Source: Alteromonadaceae bacterium Bs31 (GTDB lineage: Bacteria > Pseudomonadota > Gammaproteobacteria > Pseudomonadales > Cellvibrionaceae). From it: a DNA stretch of 64,000 bases. Location of the stretch: positions 332,386-396,385 of the forward strand of contig FXAI01000002.1 in assembly GCA_900177435.1 (NCBI GenBank), written 5' to 3'. The notes under the pieces are model-generated. The model was not told the origin of the DNA. It did not search any database and saw only the letters and a list, made by a program, of their open reading frames with translations. This document shows, piece after piece, positions 52,106-61,318 of the stretch (position 1 is its first letter; every line of letters starts with the position of its first letter). The position numbers and the translations under genes were made by a program.

Positions 52106-55100
52106 ATGATCAAGTTCAACAAAGCTGCGCTTGGGTGTCTAGCAGGGGCGTGTATGTCGCTTCTGCTTCCCCAGGTGGCCAGCGCACAGAATGTCCAATT
52201 CGTGGGTAATATCACCACTAACGGCAGTGTGAGATCCGATTTTCTGCAGTATTGGGACCAAATCACCCCAGAAAACGAAGGCAAATGGGGCTCCGTAGAG
52301 CGCTCACGCGACAGCTATAACTGGAGCGGCCAGGATGCTGCCTACAATTTTGCCAAATCTAACGGTATTCCCTTTAAGGCTCATACGCTGGTGTGGGGAA
52401 GCCAGTTCCCCAGTTGGATCAATAATTTGAGTAATGCTGAAAAGGCTGAGGAAATCGAGGAGTGGATACGCGATTACTGTACTCGCTACCCGGACACAGA
52501 CATCATCGATGTGGTGAACGAGGCAACCCCCGGACATGCGCCGGCAAATTTTGCTAAAGATGCCTTTGGTAACGATTGGATTATTAAATCCTTCCAGCTG
52601 GCAAAGCAGTACTGCCCCAACTCCACGCTGGTACTGAATGACTACAACGTATTGATATGGAATACCGATGACTTTATCAATATGGCTCGCCCGGCGATCA
52701 ACGCCGGTGTGGTGGATGCGCTGGGTTTACAGGCACATGGCTTGCAGAGCCTCTCTGCCTCTCAGCTAAAAAGTACCTTGGATCGCATCGCCGACCTGGG
52801 CTTACCGATTTATATCTCTGAGTACGATGTTCAAAGTACAAACGACCAGGAACAACTGCGTATGATGCGGGAACAATTCCCGATTTTTTACAACCACCCC
52901 AGTGTAGTGGGCATAACCCTTTGGGGCTATGTGGTTGGCGCAACCTGGCGTGACGGCACTGGCCTGATTCAAAGCAACGGCACTCCACGGCCGGCCATGA
53001 CCTGGCTGATGGATTATCTGGACAACAACGGAACCTCCAGCAGTTCTTCTTCCTCCAGCTCTTCGTCCAGCAGCTCCAGCTCGTCATCCGGTGGGGGCTC
53101 CACCCATGTTGTCGAACTTGAAACGCTTGCCGGTCAGGGCAATTTCTCACCTTTCTCCGTACAAAATGATGGCGGCGCTTCCGGTGGTCAGTATGTGGTT
53201 TGGCCTAATAGTGGCACCCAGATTCTAAGTACTCCTACAGATAGCGCCTCCGGGCAGATGCAGATTAACTTCAGCCTGTCTCAAACGGCCAATGTTACCT
53301 TCCAGATTCAGGCGGATATGCCGAATGGCAACGACGACTCGTTCTACTATAAACTCGACTCCGGCGCCTGGAGCACACAAAACAACGACTCGACCGCAGG
53401 TTGGAGCAGCATAACGCCGACCACTTTCTCGAATGTGTCTGCAGGATCACACACGCTGCACATTCTGCGTCGTGAAGACGGCACCAAGCTGGATCGCGTG
53501 AGCTTAAGTGCTTCTGCCGGTACTATTACAGGCGGTGGCAACAGTTCCTCCAGTTCCAGCAGTTCAAGCAGCTCTTCCTCGAGCTCTTCCAGCACCAGCT
53601 CAAGCAGTTCAAGCTCCTCCAGCAGCAGTTCCTCAAGTTCTTCCAGCAGCTCGTCCGGTTCTGGCGGCGGAAATTGCGATGGCGTCAACGAGTACCCCAA
53701 CTGGACCTCGAAAGATTGGGAAGGTGGAGAGCCCAATCACGCAGAAGCTGGCGACCAGATGCAGTATCAGGGTAATCTCTACAATGCCAATTGGTACACC
53801 AACTCAGTGCCTGGCAGCGATTTCTCCTGGACACTCGTGGGCAGTTGCGGTGGCACAAGCAGTTCTTCCTCCAGCTCTTCCAGTTCAAGTAGCTCAAGTT
53901 CCTCAAGCAGCTCCAGCACCACAAGCTCCAGCAGCAGTTCAAACAGTAGTTCAAGCTCCAGCAGTTCAAGTAGCTCCAGCTCTTCGAGCTCAGGTGGCGG
54001 TGATGTACTCATTCAAGAAGATACAACCGGCTTCTGCGGTGTTGATGGATCGGTAGATAGTAACAACAGCGGTTTCACTGGTAGCGGTTTTGCCAATACC
54101 GACAATGCTTCCGGCAATGGCGTTACTTGGCGCGTTAATGCAGAATTCGCCAGTACCTATGGCGTCGAATTCCGCTTTGCCAATGGTGGTAGCTCAAATC
54201 GTACCGGAACACTATCGGTTAACGGCGTTGATCAAGGTATCGTGGACTTCCCAGGCTCCGGTTCGTGGACCAGTTGGACCATTACTGCTGCCAGTGTCAA
54301 CCTCAACGAGGGTGATAACGTGATTGTATTGCAGGCGAATACTGATACGGGCCTGTCCAATATTGATTACCTGATGGTTCAGGGCGGCAATTTGTCTGCG
54401 GCGGATTGCAACGGCACAGGTTCCAGCTCGAGCTCTTCCAGCACCAGCTCTACCTCTAGTAGTTCTAGTTCCAGCTCTTCTAGTTCGAGTTCCAGCTCAA
54501 CAGGTGGCTCTACTCAGCGTATTCGAGTGATCAATACCACTGATATCGGCGGCGACCCAGACGACCAGCAATCCTTGGTGCGCCAGCTCGTGATGGCCAA
54601 CGAATACGATATCGAAGGGCTAATTACCACCACCGGTTGTTGGAAGAAATCCCAAAGTAACACCTCCTATGTGGATAGGATTATTAACGCCTATAGACAG
54701 TCGTACTCAAATCTCAGCACACATGCGGATGGGTTCCCAACGCCTGATTACCTCGACTCCATCAATGTGATGGGGCAGCGAGGCTATGGTATGGGTGATG
54801 TAGGTTCTGGCAAGGACACTGCGGGCTCCAACCTGATTATTAATGCGGTAGATAAAGATGATCCACGTCCAGTATGGGCGACCTGTTGGGGTGGTTGTAA
54901 CACCATTGCTCAGGCGCTGTGGAGAGTGAGAAACGATCGCTCCCAGGCCGAAGTAGACCGTTTTGTAAGCAAGCTGCGCGTATTTGATATTTTGGGGCAG
55001 GGCGACGACGGTAACTGGATAGCCAAGACCTTCCCAAATCTGACGTATATTCGTGCCACACAGGTTTACAACAACTGGGCTCCACCTAAAGGTGGCAGCA

Positions 55101-55762
55101 TGATCAGGGAAATCCAGAGCCACGGCCCACTGGGTGCACAATACCCAGATACCGTTTGGTCTACTGAAGGTGATACACCATCATTTATGCACTTGGGGAA
55201 TCCAGCACTCAACGACCCGGATAAGCTTGATCAAGGTGGTTGGGGTGGTCGTTTCAAAACAAACAAGTCTGCGAATATTAGTGGCATGAGTTGTATGAAC
55301 AGTGGGGCCTACAACACCCACTATATGCATGACAATACCTCTGAAGGTACCGAGGCGATTAAAAAGTGGCGGGCGGGTTATGAAAACGACTTCCTGGCGC
55401 GTATGGACTGGTCTGTTACCAGCAACTATTCCTCAGCTAACCACCATCCAGAAATTGTTATTAACAACAATGCTGATGAAGCAGTGATGTACCTTAATGC
55501 ATCTGCGGGTTCCTCTGTTAGCTTGAATGCGAATGGGTCGAGCGACCCGGATGGTGACAACCTGAGTTATTCCTGGTCTTACTATAGCCAGCCTAGTTCT
55601 TACAGCGGCTCGGTATCCATCAGCAACGGATCTTCGGCCAGTGCCAGCGTGCAGGTTCCTTCCGGTGCGGGCGGCAAGAGCATCCATATTGTCCTAACCC
55701 TTAAAGATAACGGCTCGCCTAATCTCTACGCCTATCGAAGGGTGGTAATTAACGTTCAATAA
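52106..55762 (+). CDS. giant modular enzyme: GH10 xylanase with CBMs fused to a Sde182-type nucleoside hydrolase-like domain
   Basis: 1218 residues. Order: signal peptide (1-27), GH10 (28-305; acid/base Glu139 in DVVNEA, nucleophile Glu239 in YISEYD), polyserine, a binding module (about 334-470, VVELETLAGQ and FYYKLDSGAW), polyserine, CBM5-like (about 526-585), polyserine, CBM35-like (about 637-772), polyserine, a Sde182/DUF1593 domain (about 805-1110) and a last Ig-like domain (about 1115-1218). The Sde182 domain starts with RVINTTDIGGDPDDQQSLVR, the metal-binding Asp-rich loop of nucleoside hydrolases. The GH10 domain would cut xylan; the substrate of the last domain is not known. GGAG lies six bases before the ATG. 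The GH10 part is close to the one at 47832. Confidence 0.93.
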   Translation: MIKFNKAALGCLAGACMSLLLPQVASAQNVQFVGNITTNGSVRSDFLQYWDQITPENEGKWGSVERSRDSYNWSGQDAAYNFAKSNGIPFKAHTLVWGSQFPSWINNLSNAEKAEEIEEWIRDYCTRYPDTDIIDVVNEATPGHAPANFAKDAFGNDWIIKSFQLAKQYCPNSTLVLNDYNVLIWNTDDFINMARPAINAGVVDALGLQAHGLQSLSASQLKSTLDRIADLGLPIYISEYDVQSTNDQEQLRMMREQFPIFYNHPSVVGITLWGYVVGATWRDGTGLIQSNGTPRPAMTWLMDYLDNNGTSSSSSSSSSSSSSSSSSSGGGSTHVVELETLAGQGNFSPFSVQNDGGASGGQYVVWPNSGTQILSTPTDSASGQMQINFSLSQTANVTFQIQADMPNGNDDSFYYKLDSGAWSTQNNDSTAGWSSITPTTFSNVSAGSHTLHILRREDGTKLDRVSLSASAGTITGGGNSSSSSSSSSSSSSSSSSTSSSSSSSSSSSSSSSSSSSSGSGGGNCDGVNEYPNWTSKDWEGGEPNHAEAGDQMQYQGNLYNANWYTNSVPGSDFSWTLVGSCGGTSSSSSSSSSSSSSSSSSSSSTTSSSSSSNSSSSSSSSSSSSSSSSGGGDVLIQEDTTGFCGVDGSVDSNNSGFTGSGFANTDNASGNGVTWRVNAEFASTYGVEFRFANGGSSNRTGTLSVNGVDQGIVDFPGSGSWTSWTITAASVNLNEGDNVIVLQANTDTGLSNIDYLMVQGGNLSAADCNGTGSSSSSSSTSSTSSSSSSSSSSSSSSSTGGSTQRIRVINTTDIGGDPDDQQSLVRQLVMANEYDIEGLITTTGCWKKSQSNTSYVDRIINAYRQSYSNLSTHADGFPTPDYLDSINVMGQRGYGMGDVGSGKDTAGSNLIINAVDKDDPRPVWATCWGGCNTIAQALWRVRNDRSQAEVDRFVSKLRVFDILGQGDDGNWIAKTFPNLTYIRATQVYNNWAPPKGGSMIREIQSHGPLGAQYPDTVWSTEGDTPSFMHLGNPALNDPDKLDQGGWGGRFKTNKSANISGMSCMNSGAYNTHYMHDNTSEGTEAIKKWRAGYENDFLARMDWSVTSNYSSANHHPEIVINNNADEAVMYLNASAGSSVSLNANGSSDPDGDNLSYSWSYYSQPSSYSGSVSISNGSSASASVQVPSGAGGKSIHIVLTLKDNGSPNLYAYRRVVINVQ

Positions 55763-56176
55763 ACACTAAGTAAAACCTGCCCTGGTTGTGGCAGGTACCG
55801 ATTGTGCTCAAAGGTTTTGGTTTTGTTATATTCTGCAAAGCCAAAACCTTTTTTTTATTTACAAGAGAGACCCATAAGCCTGTGGCTTAGCGCTAATTCT
55901 CAGGTGTAACACACCACTGTGCGATCTGTAGCACTGATTTCTGCTGACCCCGTTTGTACAAAGGGAGGCCGACAGAATTTTTACACTTGTCATCAGCTGA
56001 CAAAATAGCTGAATATAGACCTTCCGCTGATAGCGATCTCCCGTCTCTAGGCTGTGGTTTTACATGCCGCAGCCATTGCGTATTAACATTATTTAAACTG
56101 GCTTGGGCGCACTAACGGCGGAATTGTCAGTCAATGATAGGCAAATCCTATTTATTAATAAGCAGGAGGGCGAGAT
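55763..56176. other. intergenic region after the giant xylanase
   Basis: About 410 bases. It holds the terminator at 55810 and a palindrome near 55987 (TGTCATCAGCTGACA). No gene is supported. Confidence 0.45.
55810..55856 (+). terminator. terminator of the giant xylanase
   Basis: AAAGGTTTTGG and CCAAAACCTTT form an 11-bp perfect stem around a 20-base loop, followed by a run of T (55849-55856). It lies 48 bases past the stop. Confidence 0.85.
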
Positions 56177-56821
56177 ATGGCAAAACCATACTGGGATGTG
56201 GTTAATGCGTGGGGTGGCAAGCACGAAGAATTCTACCAGGGAGAAGAACTTGGAAAAACGGTAACCGTTAATGTTCGTTTTGATCAATCTGGCGTGGCGA
56301 AGGGAGTAAATGTCGATGGAGGAATCTGCTTTGCCATCTGCCAGCAGTGGGTAAAGCTCCGCAAAACTCGCGGGCATATCAGTATGAATCGCTTTAAAAG
56401 TGGTTCTTCCACCATGCAAATGTGCAAGGGAAACCAATCGAAAGATTGGCTCTGTCAGGATTCGTATAGTCTAAGCGGCTTTACCACGCATTTTACAAAG
56501 CGCAGTAATTTCTGGCGCAGGCTTACCAGCAGAAACAAGGTTTCCGCTGCCGTGTTTAACACGCCGGGGCTATACATATATTCCGCTTACGATAAGCATG
56601 GAAAAAGTGGGCATGCGGTTGCTTTTGATACGCGGGTCAGTCATGGCTTTTGTTTTATGGACCCTAACGCCGGTCAATTCTGGTACGGTAGTGGCAGTAA
56701 ACCCACTAAAGCCGCTTGGCAAAATTGGTTTTATGATTACTGGGAAAATGACTGGCTGGAGTATAAAAAGAGCTTTAGGAAGGGTAATCGAGAACTTTGT
56801 CGCTATGCGAGCTCAGGCTAG
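56177..56821 (+). CDS. YopT-type (peptidase C58-like) cysteine protease
   Basis: 214 residues. The triad is visible in the expected order: Cys51 in DGGICFAICQQWVK, His146 in GKSGHAVAFDTR and Asp162 in FCFMDPNAGQFWY. This is the C58 family, which includes the Yersinia effector YopT and the avirulence protein AvrPphB, papain-fold proteases that cut host proteins. No signal peptide is seen, so export would need a type III or other system, or the protein stays in the cytoplasm. AGGAGG lies seven bases before the ATG. No chaperone or immunity gene is next to it. Confidence 0.75.
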   Translation: MAKPYWDVVNAWGGKHEEFYQGEELGKTVTVNVRFDQSGVAKGVNVDGGICFAICQQWVKLRKTRGHISMNRFKSGSSTMQMCKGNQSKDWLCQDSYSLSGFTTHFTKRSNFWRRLTSRNKVSAAVFNTPGLYIYSAYDKHGKSGHAVAFDTRVSHGFCFMDPNAGQFWYGSGSKPTKAAWQNWFYDYWENDWLEYKKSFRKGNRELCRYASSG

Positions 56822-57430
56822 GTATCTGCTGGGTTTTTGAGGGAAGCGTAAGCCCGCCACGGCGCTGTGTCGAATCTTAATGGCGATAGCAGCCACAGAA
56901 AGGACCGGGCGTTGAATTGCGGCTTCCCCTGCCTTTTTTTACAAGCATGCAAGCATGCAAGTAATTTTACCCATACGGGCAGCAAGCGGCGGGCCTTCCT
57001 TTTCCGATGTGTTGAGTTGCACAATCAGGGGCTCCAATGTAAAAATCAGCAAAACCGTGATCTTAAAAATTGCTCATTTTCCAAAAGAGGGTTAACCTTG
57101 TTATGCGTGCGCATTGCGACGAAAAATAACTAAAAAAATGTGGTTGCATGGTCACTTTTTGGTAAAGAACAACGATATATGCCGATGCCTTTTTTTAAAA
57201 GGTTCCAGTCTATGATCCTGTGCGGATAGCGGTCTTCGCAGCGTCTTGTCTGGCCATAACTTTATTGACGTTCGTCAAACTAACTCCTGCGACTGCCATC
57301 CTTTCTGACGTGATATGCACAGAATTCGCATTTTGCTGCGGTGCATACTCGGGGTAAACAGGCCACAATTAATTCGATGTATTTACTATGAAGCTCTCTC
57401 GTTTAAAACCTACTAACTTTAACGTGAAAG
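56822..57430. other. intergenic region with short repeats
   Basis: About 610 bases before the AraC-type regulator. It has the 8-base repeat at 56942. It would contain the regulator's promoter. No gene is supported. Confidence 0.4.
56942..56961. repeat. 8-base direct repeat
   Basis: CAAGCATG occurs twice in tandem and is followed by CAAG. Each copy contains the palindrome GCATGC across the joins. Confidence 0.6.
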
Positions 57431-58594
57431 GTGCGTAATCAGGTGTTCGCATTTTATAAAAAAGTCACTTTGTATTTTGCCGGTATGAGCTTGCTCACGC
57501 TTATGCTGGGCTTTTTGTGCTTGTCGTTGTTTACATCTTCCAAAGCGCTTCTGCCTTTGGAGGAAAGCATAATCCCCTGGCAGGTGGAAACCATAAATGA
57601 TGAGCCTAGTGGCGGCGCGTCGGCCATTCGTGAGGTGAAACCCTCAGAGCCTTTTTCTTACCAGTATTTTGTCTCTGATCAGACCCGCTATCCCCATGTG
57701 AGGTTAGCCCTCAACTTTGGCAGCACTATGGAGCCTCAGCTTGTTGATCTCCGAAATATGGGAATTTCTTTTGAGGTTAAGTGCGAGTTTAGCGATGTAC
57801 TCACATTTGAGCTCTACACCCTCGATAAAAAGATTAGCGAAGCACAAGGTTCGGACCTGTATCGACCGGCCGCAGATCATTTTCTTTGTGAGCAGCAGTG
57901 GACAACAAAAACATTTAACTTCGAGGAATTACTGGTGCCCTTGTGGTGGTTGGACATATGGAAAGTGGATAGCACTGAAAAAACCATGTTCGATACGAGT
58001 AAGGCCCGTTCTCTAGTGTTTGTGTCCTCGCGACATAAATCTATGAATCAGTGGACAAAGGTTGAAATACGCAAGCTCGAGTTTATAAAACAGAATCGCG
58101 TCTTTATTTATCTTTTTTGCGCTATTTCTCTTTTTATGTGGCTTGCCTTTATTCGTTGGGTGCTTGTGCAGTATGTGGAACGGCTCAAGGAGGATATCCG
58201 TGCCAGAATTGATAGCGGAAAGGCTTTAATTGCTTATCAGAAGCTTAGTGTCGAGCCACACAAAGACAAGGAGAGAAGCACCGTATTGCAGTTTTTGGCT
58301 AAGGAATTTTCAAACCCGGATATCAACATGGAAATGTTAAGTAAAAGCGTCGGTATTAATCGGACAAAAATAAACGAAATATTAAAAGACGAACTGGGTG
58401 TGACCTTTAGCTCCTATCTAAACAAACTAAGAACAACTGAGGCCGCTCGCCTCTTGCGTGAAGAGCCAGACGCAATTGTATCTGAAATAGCCTTTTCTGT
58501 TGGCTACAAAAATGTCACCCATTTCAACAAGGTGTTCAAAAGCGAGTATGGCTGTTCTCCACGCACATTTAAAGAGCATAGGGAGTCGCTCTAA
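57431..58594 (+). CDS. membrane-anchored AraC-family regulator with a beta-sandwich sensor
   Basis: 387 residues. A helix at about 14-36 and a second at about 225-245 flank a periplasmic domain of about 185 residues. This domain (VRLALNFGSTMEP, then LVDLRNMGISFEVKCEFSDVLTFELYTL and TKVEIRKLEFIKQ) looks like the carbohydrate-binding CBM11/CIA30-type beta-sandwich. The C-terminal 100 residues have the AraC double helix-turn-helix (MEMLSKSVGINRTKINEIL and EIAFSVGYKNVTHFNKVFKSEYG). A sensor of sugars or glycans at the outside is a reasonable inference, fitting the xylanases nearby. The start is GTG with a weak ribosome-binding site. Confidence 0.85.
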   Translation: MRNQVFAFYKKVTLYFAGMSLLTLMLGFLCLSLFTSSKALLPLEESIIPWQVETINDEPSGGASAIREVKPSEPFSYQYFVSDQTRYPHVRLALNFGSTMEPQLVDLRNMGISFEVKCEFSDVLTFELYTLDKKISEAQGSDLYRPAADHFLCEQQWTTKTFNFEELLVPLWWLDIWKVDSTEKTMFDTSKARSLVFVSSRHKSMNQWTKVEIRKLEFIKQNRVFIYLFCAISLFMWLAFIRWVLVQYVERLKEDIRARIDSGKALIAYQKLSVEPHKDKERSTVLQFLAKEFSNPDINMEMLSKSVGINRTKINEILKDELGVTFSSYLNKLRTTEAARLLREEPDAIVSEIAFSVGYKNVTHFNKVFKSEYGCSPRTFKEHRESL

Positions 58595-59086
58595 ATAGTG
58601 CAGATAAAGCGCGTTTATGGCGCGTCCGCCCTTAAAGATGCTATCGCTTTCTGCCTGAATTAGTTCACATTCGCCCGTCAGGATTTTGTTATTTGGTGAA
58701 AATATTTTAGAAAATTGCTCTAGCCTCATAAATTTTGATGTAGAAAATAGAAGTGGATTATTTTGGGCTATGATGGGTTGGCAGGGTTTCTAATTCCCGG
58801 CAAAACAATAAGTACATGAAAAATTAGAGGTCCATTAAAGCATTACACATGCATTGAGCGCCCTTACTCTGCTTGGTTGAGGCTAGCCCTTAGCAAAACC
58901 GTAAGCATTAGCTGGAGAATCAATGTCAGCTGTTACTGGTATGGATAAACACGGGCTATATGAGCGGCTATTTTTTGCTCTTAGCTGGGATGCGCTGAGC
59001 TTTGCGAATTATCATAGATCGAAAAGGTATTGTTTCGGTGGCAAAATAGCGGCCCACTTTTACTTCACATTAGCTAAGGGTAAGTC
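58595..59086. other. intergenic region, no gene supported
   Basis: About 490 bases between the AraC-type gene and glmU. A short frame from 58923 continues into glmU in another frame and is judged a shadow. Confidence 0.45.
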
Positions 59087-60445
59087 ATGCTGGATATTGT
59101 CATCCTCGCCGCAGGCAAAGGAACGCGCATGCGCTCCGCCAAACCAAAAGTTCTTCACACGCTGGCGGGTAAAGCCTTCGTTTCACATGTCATTGATCGT
59201 GCCCACGAGTTAGAGGCCGACGGCATAAAGGTAGTTGTTGGCCATGGTGCGGAGCTGGTTGAACAGAACCTGGCCGCGCCGGGTATAGAATTTGTTGAAC
59301 AGCGTGAGCAGCTGGGTACGGGTCATGCGGTGCAGCAGGTCTTGCCACTTTTGCAGGCCGAGGCGACCGTTCTAATTTTATACGGCGATGTACCGCTCAT
59401 CAAAACAGCCAGCTTGCAGCAGCTCTGCGATAAGGTAAGTGATAGCGCCATGGGTTTACTTACCGTAAGCCTGGAAAACCCGGCAGGTTACGGTCGAATC
59501 GTACGGGATGAGGCAGGCTTGGTTAGCGCCATCGTTGAACAGAAAGACGCTAACGAACAGCAGCTGAGCATAAGAGAAGTGAATACGGGTGTAATGGCTG
59601 TTAAAGGTAAACATTTACTGCAGTGGCTACCGGCACTAAGTAACGCCAATGCCCAAGGTGAATACTACCTTACCGATATTATTGCCAGTGCAAGACAAGC
59701 CGGGATCATGGTGGAAACAAGCCAGCCCAGCAGTGAAAGTGAAGTAATGGGGGTGAACAACCGCTTGCAGCAAGCGCAGCTTGAGCGCATCTACCAGCGT
59801 GAATGTGCCGAGCACTTGATGGCTGAAGGCCTAAGCCTGCTCGATCCGGCGCGCTTTGATTGCCGTGGCACCCTCACCGCCGGAAATGACTGCGTGGTTG
59901 ATGTGAATTGTGTGTTTGAAGGAGCGGTGAGCCTTGGTTCAAACGTACACATTGGCCCCAACTGCTACCTCAAAGACGTGAGCGTGGGCGATAACACGCT
60001 TATTCACGCCTACAGCCATATTGAACAAGCCGAGCTGGATGCAGCCTGTAATGTTGGTCCCTATGCGCGGCTGCGACCGGGCTCGAAGCTTGCTGAAGGT
60101 GCCAGGATTGGCAACTTTGTAGAGACAAAAAAAGCGCTTATCGGAAAAGGCAGCAAGGTGAACCACCTCAGTTACGTGGGCGACGCCATCGTGGGCGAAG
60201 GGGTCAATGTGGGCGCTGGAACGATCACTTGTAACTATGATGGCGTGAACAAGCATCAAACCCTTATCGCGGACGATGTGTTTGTGGGTTCCAACACTGC
60301 ACTTGTTGCACCGGTGAGCATCGCAAAGGGTACGACCATTGCCGCAGGCTCCACCATTACGCACGACAGCAAGCAAGAGCAGCTGGTGGTAGCCCGAACC
60401 AAGCAGCGTAATATTGACGGCTGGCATCGTCCCAAGAAAAAGTAA
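59087..60445 (+). CDS. glmU: bifunctional GlmU: UDP-GlcNAc pyrophosphorylase and GlcN-1-P acetyltransferase
   Basis: 452 residues. The N-terminal nucleotidyltransferase has LAAGKGTRMRSAKPKVLH, EQREQLGTGHAVQQ and ILYGDVPLI; the C-terminal left-handed beta-helix follows from about 250 with hexapeptides, GNFVETKKALIGKGSKVNHL and YVGDAIVGEGVNVGAGTITC. GlmU makes UDP-N-acetylglucosamine for peptidoglycan and lipopolysaccharide in two steps. The length and all motifs are normal. The AraC-type gene and the orphan beta-sandwich gene on either side look unrelated. Confidence 0.97.
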   Translation: MLDIVILAAGKGTRMRSAKPKVLHTLAGKAFVSHVIDRAHELEADGIKVVVGHGAELVEQNLAAPGIEFVEQREQLGTGHAVQQVLPLLQAEATVLILYGDVPLIKTASLQQLCDKVSDSAMGLLTVSLENPAGYGRIVRDEAGLVSAIVEQKDANEQQLSIREVNTGVMAVKGKHLLQWLPALSNANAQGEYYLTDIIASARQAGIMVETSQPSSESEVMGVNNRLQQAQLERIYQRECAEHLMAEGLSLLDPARFDCRGTLTAGNDCVVDVNCVFEGAVSLGSNVHIGPNCYLKDVSVGDNTLIHAYSHIEQAELDAACNVGPYARLRPGSKLAEGARIGNFVETKKALIGKGSKVNHLSYVGDAIVGEGVNVGAGTITCNYDGVNKHQTLIADDVFVGSNTALVAPVSIAKGTTIAAGSTITHDSKQEQLVVARTKQRNIDGWHRPKKK

Positions 60446-60637
60446 GCGATCACTTCGCTTGTACCGAGCGACTGTTTGCGAAGGCAAATGGAAAAAACGT
60501 GCTTTTGGCACATATTTCAACCAATATGTTGGATAAACTATCAAAAAAGTAGTTGAATGGAATCTCAACCTGCAACTTTTGTGTGAGTAGGTATATGGAA
60601 ACCCGGACTTCCAGCCGTGCCCTTCCAGGAGGGATAA

Positions 60638-61318
60638 TTGAAAATTAACTTCGCCAACATACTACTGGTTTTTTTGGTATTTATATCTCTGGCTGCGGTA
60701 TTTGTTACTACTCGGCCTGTTGGAGATGTGGCCTGCGATGGCGAAGAAGGGGTTATTTTCACCGACTGTATAGACCCTTCCTGGCGGGGAATTTCGTCTT
60801 GGGAGATGTTCGAGTCCAACTACGAAAGTATCTCCTCCAAGCCCAATAATGGCGACCTTGTTGAATGGCAGGTTGTGCCCGCCGACGTGGAACAGCGGGG
60901 CAAAGTAATCGATATCCGTTACAGTGATGCCCTAGCCAACGGCCGTGTGCGCTTTCACACCAGCAAGCCGGGGCAGGTCAAAGATATGTCTGCCTATGCT
61001 ACTGGCACCATCGAGTTCGATGTGCGCGTGCTGGATTGGGGCCGAAGCGACAGGGCTCTGGTGGTGCGCGTGGTGTGTGGTTACCCCTGTGCCAGTGGAC
61101 CAGTGCGTATTCAGGTACCAGGTACTGGTGAGTGGCACACCATCAAACTGGCCATTGCACAGCTTGTGGACGACGGTCTTGAACTGGATTCGGTCGATAT
61201 AGGGCTGGCCATTTCGCCCACATGGAATCGTATGCAGGGAGTTCACTTTCAGATGGACAATATCCGCTGGGTTAAAGGCGCTATGGCTGAACAGACAGAT
61301 GTTTTCGTCAGCGAATAA
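60638..61318 (+). CDS. membrane-anchored ExoP-C-like beta-sandwich protein
   Basis: 226 residues. The start is TTG, supported by AGGAGGG just upstream. A hydrophobic N-terminus (about 5-24) anchors or exports it. The rest looks like the C-terminal galactose-binding-type domain that follows GH3 domains in ExoP-like glucosidases: IEFDVRVLDWGRSDRALVVR, the Cys pair GYPCASG, GTGEWHTIKLAIAQLVDDG and FQMDNIRWVKG. Here it stands alone, without a glycosidase. It may bind glucan at the cell surface. This is a match by eye; the family assignment should be tested. Confidence 0.6.
   Translation: MKINFANILLVFLVFISLAAVFVTTRPVGDVACDGEEGVIFTDCIDPSWRGISSWEMFESNYESISSKPNNGDLVEWQVVPADVEQRGKVIDIRYSDALANGRVRFHTSKPGQVKDMSAYATGTIEFDVRVLDWGRSDRALVVRVVCGYPCASGPVRIQVPGTGEWHTIKLAIAQLVDDGLELDSVDIGLAISPTWNRMQGVHFQMDNIRWVKGAMAEQTDVFVSE

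Noticed and set aside
53347-54012. Minus-strand Leu/Glu-rich frames and plus-strand Ala/Pro/Gln-rich frames inside the giant xylanase
   Set aside because: Shadows of the serine linkers in other frames.
58923-59213. 96-codon frame running into glmU
   Set aside because: Overlaps the well-supported glmU start in a different frame.
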